Below, in pieces: positions 1-7,577 of a DNA stretch of 33,598 nt. A program made the position numbers and the translations under genes. Origin of the DNA: Gammaproteobacteria bacterium (GTDB lineage Bacteria > Pseudomonadota > Gammaproteobacteria > Steroidobacterales > Foliamicaceae); the NCBI GenBank assembly GCA_026707445.1, contig JAPOWV010000019.1, positions 1 through 33,598 of the forward strand. Reading direction: 5' to 3'. Each line of letters starts with the position of its first letter. Within the stretch, counting starts at the first letter, position 1. The notes under the pieces are model-generated. The model did not search any database. It saw nothing but the letters and a program-made list of their open reading frames with translations, and was not told the origin of the DNA.

Positions 1-10
1 TCCCTGTAGC

Positions 11-198
11 TTGCTCCGCCATCCCTGGCTCCAATACTCCCAGCAGGCAGGGGCATGGGTAAGCGCTCCGCTCTCGAGCATGAAAGCGCAAAGCCTTGTC
101 CCTTCCCTGCCGGGAGTTTGTGAGCCAGGGATGGCGGAACAAAGCCCCATGGATGGGTTAATGCGTCTCCCGGCAGGGAAGGGACAAGGCTTTGCGCT
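11..198. repeat. Interleaved inverted repeats downstream of hldE
   Basis: Two inverted repeats interlock here. Arms 85-116 and 167-198 are perfect 32-nt reverse complements (starting AGCGCAAAGCCTTG on the left arm) separated by 50 nt. Arms 11-31 and 122-142 (TTGCTCCGCCATCCCTGGCTC) are reverse complements over 21 nt with one mismatch. The order is B', A, B, A', so each stem encloses one arm of the other and they cannot simply nest. A small palindrome, CCCAT-GG-ATGGG, sits at 146-157. No convincing gene lies in bases 1-229; open frames through it are antisense read-through of hldE. The layout suggests a dispersed repeat (REP/BIME- or MITE-like) or a large structured 3' region of the hldE transcript. 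Family identity is not established. Confidence 0.8.
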
Positions 199-229
199 CC
201 CAGGGACCGGCGGCAACTGGATCAGGCGG

Positions 230-1648
230 TCAGGCGCGGGAAAGGCGCTGGAGGAGGCTGGAGGTGGAGAGGCCTTCGTGGTACGGGAGGACGACTACGC
301 GGCCGCCGAGGCGCTCGACGGCAGCGCCGCCGGCGATTTCTTCCGGCTGGTAATCGCCTCCCTTGGCCAGCACGAGAGGGCCGACCTGCTCGATCAGCGC
401 GGCAGGCGTGTCTTCGCCGAAGGGCACGACCCAGTCCACGCTGCCCAGCGCGGCCAGCACCGCCATGCGCTGATCGAGCGGCACGACCGGGCGCGAATCC
501 CCTTTAAGCCTGCGCACCGACTCGTCGTCGTTGACCGCGACCATCAGGCGGTCGCCCAGCGCCCGCGCCTCGGCCAGGCAGGCGGTATGTCCGGCGTGCA
601 GCAGGTCGAAGCAGCCGTTGGTCATGACCAGGGTCCTGCCCGCGTCGCGCAATCGCCGGCCGATGGCCGCGGCCTCCGCGGCATCGACGATCGCGGAATC
701 GGCCGCGCCGGGCTCACGAAGTTCTTCGGCGAGGTCGCGCAGATGGATCGGCGCCACGCCCACGCGGCGCACCACGACGCCCGCCGCGACATTGGCCAGG
801 TGCGCCGAATCCTGCAGTTCCGCGCCGACCGCAAGACCGGCGGCCAGCACCGCCGTCACGGTGTCGCCGGCGCCGGTGACGTCGTAGACCTCCCTGGTGC
901 GGGCGGGGATATGACGGGAAGGACCGGCGGCAGGCGCTACCAGCAAACCCTGTTCGCCGAGCGTAACGACCATGCTGCCGATCTCGAGGAGCGAGCACAC
1001 GCGCTGCGCCCGCGAAGCCATCTCCTCCGGCGATTCCCCGGACCCCCCCAGGGCCGCCTCGAACTCGGCGCGGTTCGGCGTCAGCAGGCCCGCGCCCCGG
1101 TAGGTTCCGAAATCGGCGGACTTGGGATCCACCAGGACCGGCGTTCCGGCGGCGCGCGCGGCCTCGATCAGCGTGCCGGGGTCGGCCAGGCTGCCCTTGG
1201 CATAGTCCGACAGCAACACCGCCGAACAGCCGTCCAGCAGTTCGGCATAGCGCACCATCAGGCGGGAGGCGTCGTCGGAGCTGAAGGGTGTTTCGCGATC
1301 CAGCCGGATGACCTGCTGATTGCGGCTCAGGACCCGCAGCTTGCGGACCGTGGGGCGGGTCTCCGAACGCAGCCATTCGCTGGTCACGCCGACGCCGCGC
1401 ATCGCGGCGTCGAGCGCCTCCGCCTCTTCATCCTTGCCGACAATCCCCAGCAGCGTGACCCGCGCTCCCAGCCCGGCCAGGTTGCAGGCCACGTTGGCCG
1501 CGCCGCCCGGACGGTAATCGCGGCTTTCGACCCGGACGACCGGTGCGGGCGCTTCGGGGGATATGCGAGTGGCCGTTCCAAGCCAGTACTCGTCGAGCAT
1601 GACGTCGCCCGCCACCAGGATGTGCGCTTTCGAGTAATCGGGAATCAC
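230..1648 (-). CDS. hldE: Bifunctional heptose 7-phosphate kinase / heptose 1-phosphate adenylyltransferase
   Basis: This cytoplasmic enzyme phosphorylates D-glycero-D-manno-heptose 7-phosphate at C1 and, with its second domain, adenylylates heptose 1-phosphate to ADP-heptose for the LPS inner core. The 472-aa length matches E. coli HldE (477). Residues 1 to about 320 form a PfkB/ribokinase-type kinase: N-terminal GDVMLDEYW, the RISPEAPAPVV segment, and a DVTGAGDT anion-hole motif near residue 260. The C-terminal domain starts near residue 340 with TNGCFDLLHAGH, giving the HxGH nucleotidyltransferase site at 351-354. The start is GTG at 1648; there is no clear Shine-Dalgarno, but the homologous N-terminus begins here. 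It follows nrdJb by 40 nt on the same strand and may be co-transcribed, though two palindromes fill that gap. LPS synthesis implies a Gram-negative envelope. Confidence 0.96.
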   Translation of the reverse strand: MIPDYSKAHILVAGDVMLDEYWLGTATRISPEAPAPVVRVESRDYRPGGAANVACNLAGLGARVTLLGIVGKDEEAEALDAAMRGVGVTSEWLRSETRPTVRKLRVLSRNQQVIRLDRETPFSSDDASRLMVRYAELLDGCSAVLLSDYAKGSLADPGTLIEAARAAGTPVLVDPKSADFGTYRGAGLLTPNRAEFEAALGGSGESPEEMASRAQRVCSLLEIGSMVVTLGEQGLLVAPAAGPSRHIPARTREVYDVTGAGDTVTAVLAAGLAVGAELQDSAHLANVAAGVVVRRVGVAPIHLRDLAEELREPGAADSAIVDAAEAAAIGRRLRDAGRTLVMTNGCFDLLHAGHTACLAEARALGDRLMVAVNDDESVRRLKGDSRPVVPLDQRMAVLAALGSVDWVVPFGEDTPAALIEQVGPLVLAKGGDYQPEEIAGGAAVERLGGRVVVLPYHEGLSTSSLLQRLSRA

Positions 1649-1652
1649 GGCA

Positions 1653-1690
1653 ACACCGGCCGGTGTGCGGTCAGGGCGTGCTGACGCCCT
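1653..1690 (-). promoter_or_regulatory. Two adjacent palindromes in the nrdJb-hldE gap
   Basis: The gap holds a 7-bp hairpin (AGGGCGT 1673-1679, loop GCTG, ACGCCCT 1684-1690) overlapping the nrdJb stop codon, and a perfect 14-nt palindrome ACACCGGCCGGTGT (1653-1666) ending five bases before the hldE GTG. No T-run follows the hairpin on the minus strand, so a classical Rho-independent terminator is unlikely. An RNA-processing hairpin or an operator for hldE are possibilities; neither is shown. Confidence 0.45.
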
Positions 1691-2462
1691 AATTACACTT
1701 CGAATCGCCGCAGTTCAGACAGGTCAGGCAGCCGTCCATCATCACGACGGCGGCGGTGTGGCAGCGCCCGCAAAGTTGCGCGCCGGCCGGAAATGAATTC
1801 CTGGCGAAGGCGTCTTCCTGGCGCTGGGCGTCCTGGAAATCCTGCCGCTTGGCTTCCAGCGCCCGGCGCTGGGCCGGGTCCAGCGAGTGTTCGCCGAGGA
1901 ATCCGATCCGCTCCAGGTGCTCGCCCACCACGCAGCCCAGCTCGGCGATGATCGACGGCATGTAGACGCCGCCGGGTTGCCAGTAGCCGCCGCGCGGGTC
2001 GAACACGGCCTTGAGCTCGTCCACCAGGAAGGCCACGTCGCCGCCCTTGCGGAACACGGCCGACATGACCCGGGTCAGCGCCACGATCCACTGATAGTGA
2101 TCGAGGTTCTTGGAATTGATGAAGATCTCGAACGGCCGCCGCCGTTCGTCGGCCGTGCCCTCGTTCAATATGATGTCGTTGATGGTCACGTACATGGCGT
2201 GATCGGACACCGGGGTCTTGACCTTGTAGGTGGTGCCTTCCAGGCGCTCCGGGCGCTCCAGGCCCTCGTGCATGCGCACGACCTTGCCGTCCTCGCTTGC
2301 GGTGAGCGCCGGACGCGCGGCGGGCGCCCTGGGCGGCTCGGGCTGCGCGGGCGCTTCGGGAGCGGCGGCGGGTTGTTCGGCGGCGGAAGCCTCCGGAGCT
2401 TCGGGTTGCTCCACGCGGTAGCCGACAATCTTGCCGGCGATTTTCCTGGCGGTTTCAGTCAT
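1689..2462 (-). CDS. nrdJb: Class II ribonucleotide reductase, C-terminal subunit (NrdJb)
   Basis: This is the separately encoded C-terminal part of an adenosylcobalamin-dependent ribonucleotide reductase. In Pseudomonas aeruginosa the enzyme is likewise split into NrdJa and NrdJb. The 257-aa protein has a low-complexity Ala/Pro/Glu N-terminal stretch (about 15-55), then a TSCPD-type domain (about 75-185, with FEIFINSKNLDHYQW and the GGVYMP segment), and a Cys-rich tail containing CGRC, CLTC and CGDSKC, suited to a zinc ribbon and/or the redox-active cysteine pair that re-reduces the active site. Its ATG lies 3 nt after the nrdJa stop, so translation is probably coupled. Domain roles are from family knowledge; the split and the cysteines are visible directly. 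Confidence 0.88.
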   Translation of the reverse strand: MTETARKIAGKIVGYRVEQPEAPEASAAEQPAAAPEAPAQPEPPRAPAARPALTASEDGKVVRMHEGLERPERLEGTTYKVKTPVSDHAMYVTINDIILNEGTADERRRPFEIFINSKNLDHYQWIVALTRVMSAVFRKGGDVAFLVDELKAVFDPRGGYWQPGGVYMPSIIAELGCVVGEHLERIGFLGEHSLDPAQRRALEAKRQDFQDAQRQEDAFARNSFPAGAQLCGRCHTAAVVMMDGCLTCLNCGDSKCN

Positions 2463-2465
2463 GGT

Positions 2466-4616
2466 TCAGAATTTGCCGTAGTAGCCTTCCTTGAGTGCGT
2501 CGAAAAGGTTGGCGGCGGTATGCACCTGGCCGTCGTACTCGACTTCCTCGTCGCCGGCGAACCGGACCTCGCTGCCGTCTTCGAGCTGGAAGACGTAGAA
2601 GGTGCTCTTCAGGTCCTTTTCCTTGACCAGCACGCCCTGGAAGGCGGTGGGGTTGAAGCGGAAGGTGGTGCAACCCTTCAGACCGCTCTTCCAGGCCTCG
2701 ATGTAGATGTCCTTGAACCGGTCGTAGGGGTAGTCGGACGGCACGTTGGCGGTCTTGGAAATGGACGAATCGACCCATTTCTGCGCAGCGCCCTGGATCG
2801 CGACGTGTTCCGACGGCGATACGTCGTCGGCGGTAACGAAGTAATCGGGCAGGACCTGCTCGCCCTCGCCTTCGGGATTGGCCTCGGGATTGATCCGCTC
2901 GCGGTAGGCCAGCAGCTCGTACGAGTAAACGGGCACCTTCTCCTTGGTCTTGCGCCCCTCCCGGATCACGTTGCGGAAATAGTGGTGGGCGAAGCTGGGC
3001 TCGATGCCGTTGCTGGCGTTATTGCCCAGCGACAGCGAGATGGTGCCGGTGGGCGCGATCGACGAATGATGGGTAAAGCGCGCGCCGTTCTCGGCGATGG
3101 CCGCGACCAGTTCGGGGTCCTCGCCGGCCACGCGCTGCATGTAGCGGCTGTAACGCGCCATCAGCACCTTGCCGGGCAGCCTGTCGCCGGCCCTGACGCC
3201 GTCTTCGGCCATCTCGGGACGGCGGCGCAGCATCTGCGGCGTCACCTCGAACTGCTCGTCCATGATCGGCGCCGGACCCTTCTCGCGCGCCAGCTCCAGG
3301 CCCACGCGCCATCCGGTCACGGCCAGTTCGCGCGCCACCCGCTCGGTGAATTCGGTGGAATCTTCGCTGCCGTAGCGGATGCGCAGCATGGTCAGCGTCG
3401 ATCCCAGTCCGAGAAAGCCCATGCCGTGGCGCCGCTTGCGCAGGATTTCGCTGACCTGGGTGTCGAGCGGCAGGCCATTGATCTCCACTACGTTGTCGAG
3501 CATGCGGGTGAAGATCGCCACCACCGCGTTGAACTCGTCCCAGTCGAACCAGGCCCTCTTCGTGAACGGTTCGCGCACGAAGCGGGTCAGGTTCACGGAA
3601 CCCAGAAGGCAGGCCCCGTACGGCGGCAGCGGCTGCTCGCCGCAGGGGTTGGTGGCGCGGATGTTCTCCACGTACCAGTTGTTGTTCATCTCGTTGACGC
3701 GGTCGATCAGGATGAAGCCGGGCTCGGCGAAGTCGTAGGTGGACTGCATGATGAGATCGAACAGTTCCCGGGCCGGCAGGGTTCCATAGACCTTGCAGGC
3801 CACCCGCCCTTCCCTGTCCGTGATATAGCCTTCCGTTACCGGCCAGTCGCGCCAGACGACGGTTTCGCCGTCGGCCAGATCGACTTCGTCCTCCTCGGCC
3901 TCCAGCGGATCCAGCGGGAAGGCCAATATCCATTCGCCCTCGGCCTCGACGGCCTGCATGAACTCGTCGGTGATCATCAGCGACAGGTTGAACTGCCTCA
4001 GGCGCCCGTCCTCGCGCTTGGCGGTGATGAACTCCTTGACGTCGGGATGGCCGACGTCGAAGGTGCCCATCTGCGCGCCGCGGCGGCCTCCCGCCGACGA
4101 CACCGTAAAGCAGACCTTGTCGTAGATGTCCATGAACGACAGCGGCCCCGAGGTGTAGGCGCCGGCGCCGGCCACGTAGGCCCCGCGCGGACGCAGGGTG
4201 GAGAACTCGTAGCCGATGCCGCAGCCGGCCTTGAGCGTCAGCCCGGCTTCGTGCGCCATCTCCAGGATGCCGTTCATCGAGTCGCGCACGGTGCCCGACA
4301 CCGTGCAGTTGATCGTGGACGTGGCCGGCTTGTGCTCCTGGGCGCCGGCGTTGGAGACGATCCTGCCGGCGGGGACCGCGCCGTGGCTGAGCGCCCAGAG
4401 GAAGGACTCGAACCACTTCTCGCGGATGTCCTCGGGCTCGACTTCGGCCAGGGTGCGGGCCACCCGTGCGTGGGTGGCGTGAACGTCCTCGTCGAGGACT
4501 TCGCCTTTCTTGGTCTTTAACCGGTATTTGGAATCCCAGATGTCGAGGGAGGCTGGCTGTAAGGAGATCTCCTCTCTGTCTTCGCTGATATCTGCCAGCT
4601 TGACCGGTTGGCCCAT
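2466..4616 (-). CDS. nrdJa: Adenosylcobalamin-dependent class II ribonucleotide reductase, catalytic subunit (NrdJa)
   Basis: The catalytic subunit reduces ribonucleotides to deoxyribonucleotides using a cobalamin-generated thiyl radical, independent of oxygen. The 716-aa protein shows RNR barrel hallmarks: INCTVSGTVRDSMNGI and KAGCGIGYEFS early on, NPCGEQPLPPYGAC with the presumed radical Cys at residue 325, and GTISLSLGNNASNGIEPSF further down. The expected C-terminal redox tail is absent and is supplied by the next gene, nrdJb. I chose ATG 4616 (MGQPVKLADI), which has GGGGGAG just upstream; an in-frame TTG at 4628 would add four residues. No B12 riboswitch core was recognised in the 255-nt upstream gap. 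This gene implies B12 synthesis or uptake in the host. Confidence 0.94.
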   Translation of the reverse strand: MGQPVKLADISEDREEISLQPASLDIWDSKYRLKTKKGEVLDEDVHATHARVARTLAEVEPEDIREKWFESFLWALSHGAVPAGRIVSNAGAQEHKPATSTINCTVSGTVRDSMNGILEMAHEAGLTLKAGCGIGYEFSTLRPRGAYVAGAGAYTSGPLSFMDIYDKVCFTVSSAGGRRGAQMGTFDVGHPDVKEFITAKREDGRLRQFNLSLMITDEFMQAVEAEGEWILAFPLDPLEAEEDEVDLADGETVVWRDWPVTEGYITDREGRVACKVYGTLPARELFDLIMQSTYDFAEPGFILIDRVNEMNNNWYVENIRATNPCGEQPLPPYGACLLGSVNLTRFVREPFTKRAWFDWDEFNAVVAIFTRMLDNVVEINGLPLDTQVSEILRKRRHGMGFLGLGSTLTMLRIRYGSEDSTEFTERVARELAVTGWRVGLELAREKGPAPIMDEQFEVTPQMLRRRPEMAEDGVRAGDRLPGKVLMARYSRYMQRVAGEDPELVAAIAENGARFTHHSSIAPTGTISLSLGNNASNGIEPSFAHHYFRNVIREGRKTKEKVPVYSYELLAYRERINPEANPEGEGEQVLPDYFVTADDVSPSEHVAIQGAAQKWVDSSISKTANVPSDYPYDRFKDIYIEAWKSGLKGCTTFRFNPTAFQGVLVKEKDLKSTFYVFQLEDGSEVRFAGDEEVEYDGQVHTAANLFDALKEGYYGKF

Positions 4617-4871
4617 ACGCTCCCCCAATTTACCGCTCTCCGTTCCCTGTTGACGGAAACCGGAAAGTCGCGTGCGCTATCCCCTTGATTCAGCGTTATC
4701 CAAGCGCTGACCTGGGCGAATTCTTAACCGTGGCGAATCGCATTTGCAACAGTACAATGAATTGGCCGTTTTCCGACGAGCGGGCCGCCGACGCGGCGCG
4801 ACTGTTTGCGGCATATGCGCATCAATTGGGATACTTCGCCAATGCAATTCATTGATATACGGAACAGGAAG
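4617..4871. promoter_or_regulatory. Divergent intergenic region between nrdJa and the HtrA-type protease gene
   Basis: This 255-nt stretch is AT-richer than its surroundings and must carry promoters for both flanking units. TACAAT at 4753-4758 is a one-mismatch -10 hexamer for the plus strand, without a good -35 at 16-18 nt. TGATATACG at 4853-4861 resembles an extended -10 immediately before the protease ATG. I see no sigma-E-type GGAACTT element and no NrdR-box pair, but a weak match could be missed by eye. Confidence 0.35.
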
Positions 4872-6311
4872 ATGAGACGCACGATCGTGATCGGACTATC
4901 GGCGCTGGCGCTGGTCCTTGCCGGCGCGGGCGCATTGCTGTCGGGCGGCGCGCCGACGCCCTCGTACGCCCAGGAACGGACGGCCCGGGCCTCGTTGCCG
5001 CTGGAGCTGGACGGGCAGCCCTTTCCCAGCCTGGCGCCGCTGGTCCAGGCCACCACGCCGGCGGTCGTGAGCATCGCAATAGCCCGGCCGGCCAGGAGTT
5101 TCCGCAGCCCCTTCCAGGGCGACCCCTTCTTCGAGCGCTTCTTCGGCAACCCCCGGCGGCGGCAGCCTCAGCAGCAGCAGCAGGACCCGCAGCCGCAGCC
5201 CACGGGTTCCGGCGTCATCGTGGACGCCGGGCGCGGTCTGGTGCTCACCAACCATCACGTGATCCAGAACGCGTCCGAGATCGAAGTGACCCTGAGCGAC
5301 GGGCGGACCATCGCCGCCTCGGTGGTCGGATCGGACGCCGGCACCGACGTGGCCGTGCTCGAACTGGACCAGGCGGACGACCTGACCGAGATGCCGCTGG
5401 GCGACTCCGAAGCGGTGCAGGTGGGCGACTTCGTCGTGGCCATCGGCAACCCCTTCGGCCTGACCCATACCGTGACCTCCGGCATCGTCAGCGCCGTGGG
5501 CAGGTCCATCCCGCGGGCCCGCGCAGCGGGAGCGCCCAGCCCCATCGAGGACTTCATCCAGACCGACGCGTCGATCAATCCGGGCAATTCCGGCGGCGCG
5601 CTGGTGAACATGCGCGGCGAGCTGGTGGGCATCCCTTCCAACATCCTGTCGCGCTCCGGCGGCAACATCGGCATCGGCTTCGCCATTCCCACCTCCATCG
5701 CGCGCGAGATCATGCGCCAACTGGTGGAATTCGGTGAAATTCGGCGCGGCCGCCTGGGCGTGTTCGTGCAGGACGTGAGCGAGGACGTGGCCCAGGCGCT
5801 GGACCTGGCGTCCTCGGCCGGCGCCTTCGTCAGCGAGGTCATTCCGGACTCCGCCGCGGAGGAAGCCGGAGTCGAACCGGGCGACGTGATCGTCAAGGTG
5901 GACGACAAGGACATCGAGGGCAGCAGCGACCTGGTCAACACCGTGGGCCTGCGGTCCGTGGGCGAAGAGGTCTCGCTGCAGATCGTCGGCAAGGACGGCC
6001 AGCTCAAGCTGGTCGAGGTCGTTCTGGGCGGCATGGTGACTTCCAGCGGCGACGAGGTCCATGCGTCCCTGGCCGGCGCCACGCTGGTCAACGGCCAGGA
6101 GGGCGGCTACCAGGGAGTCCTGGTGGAGTCCATCGCGCCCGGCAGCGCCGCCGAGAACAGCGGCCTGCAGGCCGAGGACGTGATCTTCCGGGTCAACCGC
6201 ACCGACGTGCGCAACGTGGAGCAGATGAAGGCGGCGGCCGAAAACCGGTCGTTGCTGGTGCTCCATCTCGCGCGCGGCAACCGCAGGGTCGTCATCACGG
6301 TGCGGGGCTAG
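4872..6311 (+). CDS. Periplasmic Do-like (HtrA/DegP family) serine endoprotease with two PDZ domains
   Basis: A trypsin-fold protease that degrades or refolds damaged envelope proteins. From ATG 4872 the 479-aa protein starts with a signal peptide (MRRTIVIGLSALALVLAGAG, then SYAQ). The catalytic triad is visible as His129 (TNHHV), Asp159 (GTDVAVL) and Ser240 (GNSGGAL). A Gln/Pro-rich run (residues about 96-110) occupies the LA-loop position just before the catalytic core. Two PDZ domains follow (about 290-365, with LGVFVQDVSEDVAQAL, and 390-479). In-frame TTG 4806 and ATG 4842 would place a hydrophilic extension before the signal peptide, so they are less likely. DegP, DegQ and MucD cannot be told apart by eye, so no symbol is given. 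cca follows 30 nt downstream. Confidence 0.93.
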   Translation: MRRTIVIGLSALALVLAGAGALLSGGAPTPSYAQERTARASLPLELDGQPFPSLAPLVQATTPAVVSIAIARPARSFRSPFQGDPFFERFFGNPRRRQPQQQQQDPQPQPTGSGVIVDAGRGLVLTNHHVIQNASEIEVTLSDGRTIAASVVGSDAGTDVAVLELDQADDLTEMPLGDSEAVQVGDFVVAIGNPFGLTHTVTSGIVSAVGRSIPRARAAGAPSPIEDFIQTDASINPGNSGGALVNMRGELVGIPSNILSRSGGNIGIGFAIPTSIAREIMRQLVEFGEIRRGRLGVFVQDVSEDVAQALDLASSAGAFVSEVIPDSAAEEAGVEPGDVIVKVDDKDIEGSSDLVNTVGLRSVGEEVSLQIVGKDGQLKLVEVVLGGMVTSSGDEVHASLAGATLVNGQEGGYQGVLVESIAPGSAAENSGLQAEDVIFRVNRTDVRNVEQMKAAAENRSLLVLHLARGNRRVVITVRG

Positions 6312-6341
6312 CCGACCACGACCCCGCCGGCGGGCGAACCG

Positions 6342-7553
6342 ATGAAGTCATACCTCGTAGGGGGCGCGGTCCGGGACCGGCTCCTCGGCCTTGAGGTGCG
6401 CGAACGCGACTGGGTGGTGGTGGGGACCACCGCCGAACAGCTCCTCAAGGAGGGTTACAAGGAGATCGGGCGATCGTTTCCCGTGTTCCTGCATCCCGAG
6501 ACGCAGGAGGAATACGCGCTGGCGCGGCGCGAAACCAAGACCGCGCCAGGCTACCGGGGTTTCGAGGTCGAATTCGGCCCCGAGGTCACGCTGGAGGAAG
6601 ACCTGATGCGGCGCGACCTGACCATCAACGCGATGGCCGAGGACGACGCCGGCCGCCTGGTGGACCCCCACGGCGGCGAGCGGGACCTGGCGGAGAAGGT
6701 GCTGCGGCACGTATCGCCCGCGTTCCGCGAAGACCCGGTGCGGATCCTGCGCGTCGCCCGCTTTGCGGCGCGATTCAACGGACTGGGTTTCGCGATCGCC
6801 CCGGAGACGATGGCGCTGATGCGCGAAATGGTCGAGCGGGGCGAGGCGGCGGCGTTGGTGCCCGAGCGGGTCTGGCAGGAGACCGCCCGGGCGTTGGGCG
6901 AGGACGCGCCGCAGCGCTTTTTCGAAGTGTTGCGCGAATGCGGGGCCCTGAAGGTGATCTTTCCCGAGATCGACCGCCTCTGGGGTGTGCCGCAACCGAA
7001 ACGCTGGCACCCGGAGATCGACACCGGCGTGCACGTGATGATGGTGCTCGAGCAGGCGGCCCGGTTCTCGGACAAGGTCGAAGTGCGGTTTGCGGCGCTG
7101 ACCCACGATCTCGGCAAGGGGGTCACGCCCGAGCAGTACTGGCCGCGGCACAGCGGCCACGAGGCGGCCAGCGTTCGGCTGGTCGGCGAAATGTGCGAAC
7201 GGCTGGGCGCGCCCAGGCGGTTTCGGACGCTGGCGGAAAAGGTCGCGCGCTACCACGGCGTCTGCCACCGCGCCGACGAACTGCGCCCCGACACCAAGCT
7301 CAAGGCGCTGGAATCGCTGGGCGCATTCCGGGCCGACAGCCTGCTGGAGGACTTCCTGGTGGCCTGCGAAGCGGACTACCGCGGCCGCCTGGGCATGACC
7401 GAGGACGCCTATCCCGCCGCGGACGTGTTCCGGCGCGCCTTTGCCGCGGCGAGCACCGTTTCGGGCGCGGACTTGGCCGACGAGGGCTACGAAGGCGCCC
7501 GGCTCGGCGACGAGTTACGCCGCCGCCGCATCGCCGCCATCGCAGAAACCTGA
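6342..7553 (+). CDS. cca: CCA-adding tRNA nucleotidyltransferase
   Basis: Adds or repairs the 3'-CCA end of tRNAs using CTP and ATP without a template. The 403-aa sequence tracks E. coli Cca (412 aa) closely: YLVGGAVRDRLLGL, the RERDWVVVG segment with the catalytic acidic pair, FPVFLHPETQEEYALARRE, and RRDLTINAMA, followed by the neck/body region and WHPEIDTGVHVMM. A downstream HD-type motif, THDLGKGVTPEQYWPRHSGH (about 254-273), indicates the phosphohydrolase domain found in gammaproteobacterial type enzymes. The start is ATG 6342 with only a weak GGGCGAA upstream. It lies 30 nt after the protease and 24 nt before the aldo/keto reductase, so the three may share a transcript. Confidence 0.96.
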   Translation: MKSYLVGGAVRDRLLGLEVRERDWVVVGTTAEQLLKEGYKEIGRSFPVFLHPETQEEYALARRETKTAPGYRGFEVEFGPEVTLEEDLMRRDLTINAMAEDDAGRLVDPHGGERDLAEKVLRHVSPAFREDPVRILRVARFAARFNGLGFAIAPETMALMREMVERGEAAALVPERVWQETARALGEDAPQRFFEVLRECGALKVIFPEIDRLWGVPQPKRWHPEIDTGVHVMMVLEQAARFSDKVEVRFAALTHDLGKGVTPEQYWPRHSGHEAASVRLVGEMCERLGAPRRFRTLAEKVARYHGVCHRADELRPDTKLKALESLGAFRADSLLEDFLVACEADYRGRLGMTEDAYPAADVFRRAFAAASTVSGADLADEGYEGARLGDELRRRRIAAIAET

Positions 7554-7577
7554 CCCTGAGAAGCAGGAGGGAACACC

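Noticed and set aside
11..1684. Long plus-strand open frame of about 557 codons
   Set aside because: It runs antisense through hldE in high-GC DNA and its translation is Arg/His/Gln-rich with no family features; hldE on the minus strand is unmistakable.
1887..4520. Plus-strand open frame of 877 codons opposite nrdJa/nrdJb
   Set aside because: Length comes from GC-rich codon bias of the opposite strand; the product has no recognisable domain and the minus-strand NrdJ proteins match their family throughout.
4617..4871. Possible cobalamin riboswitch upstream of nrdJa
   Set aside because: I could not find a B12-box-like conserved core or the expected multi-stem layout; an Rfam search would decide.
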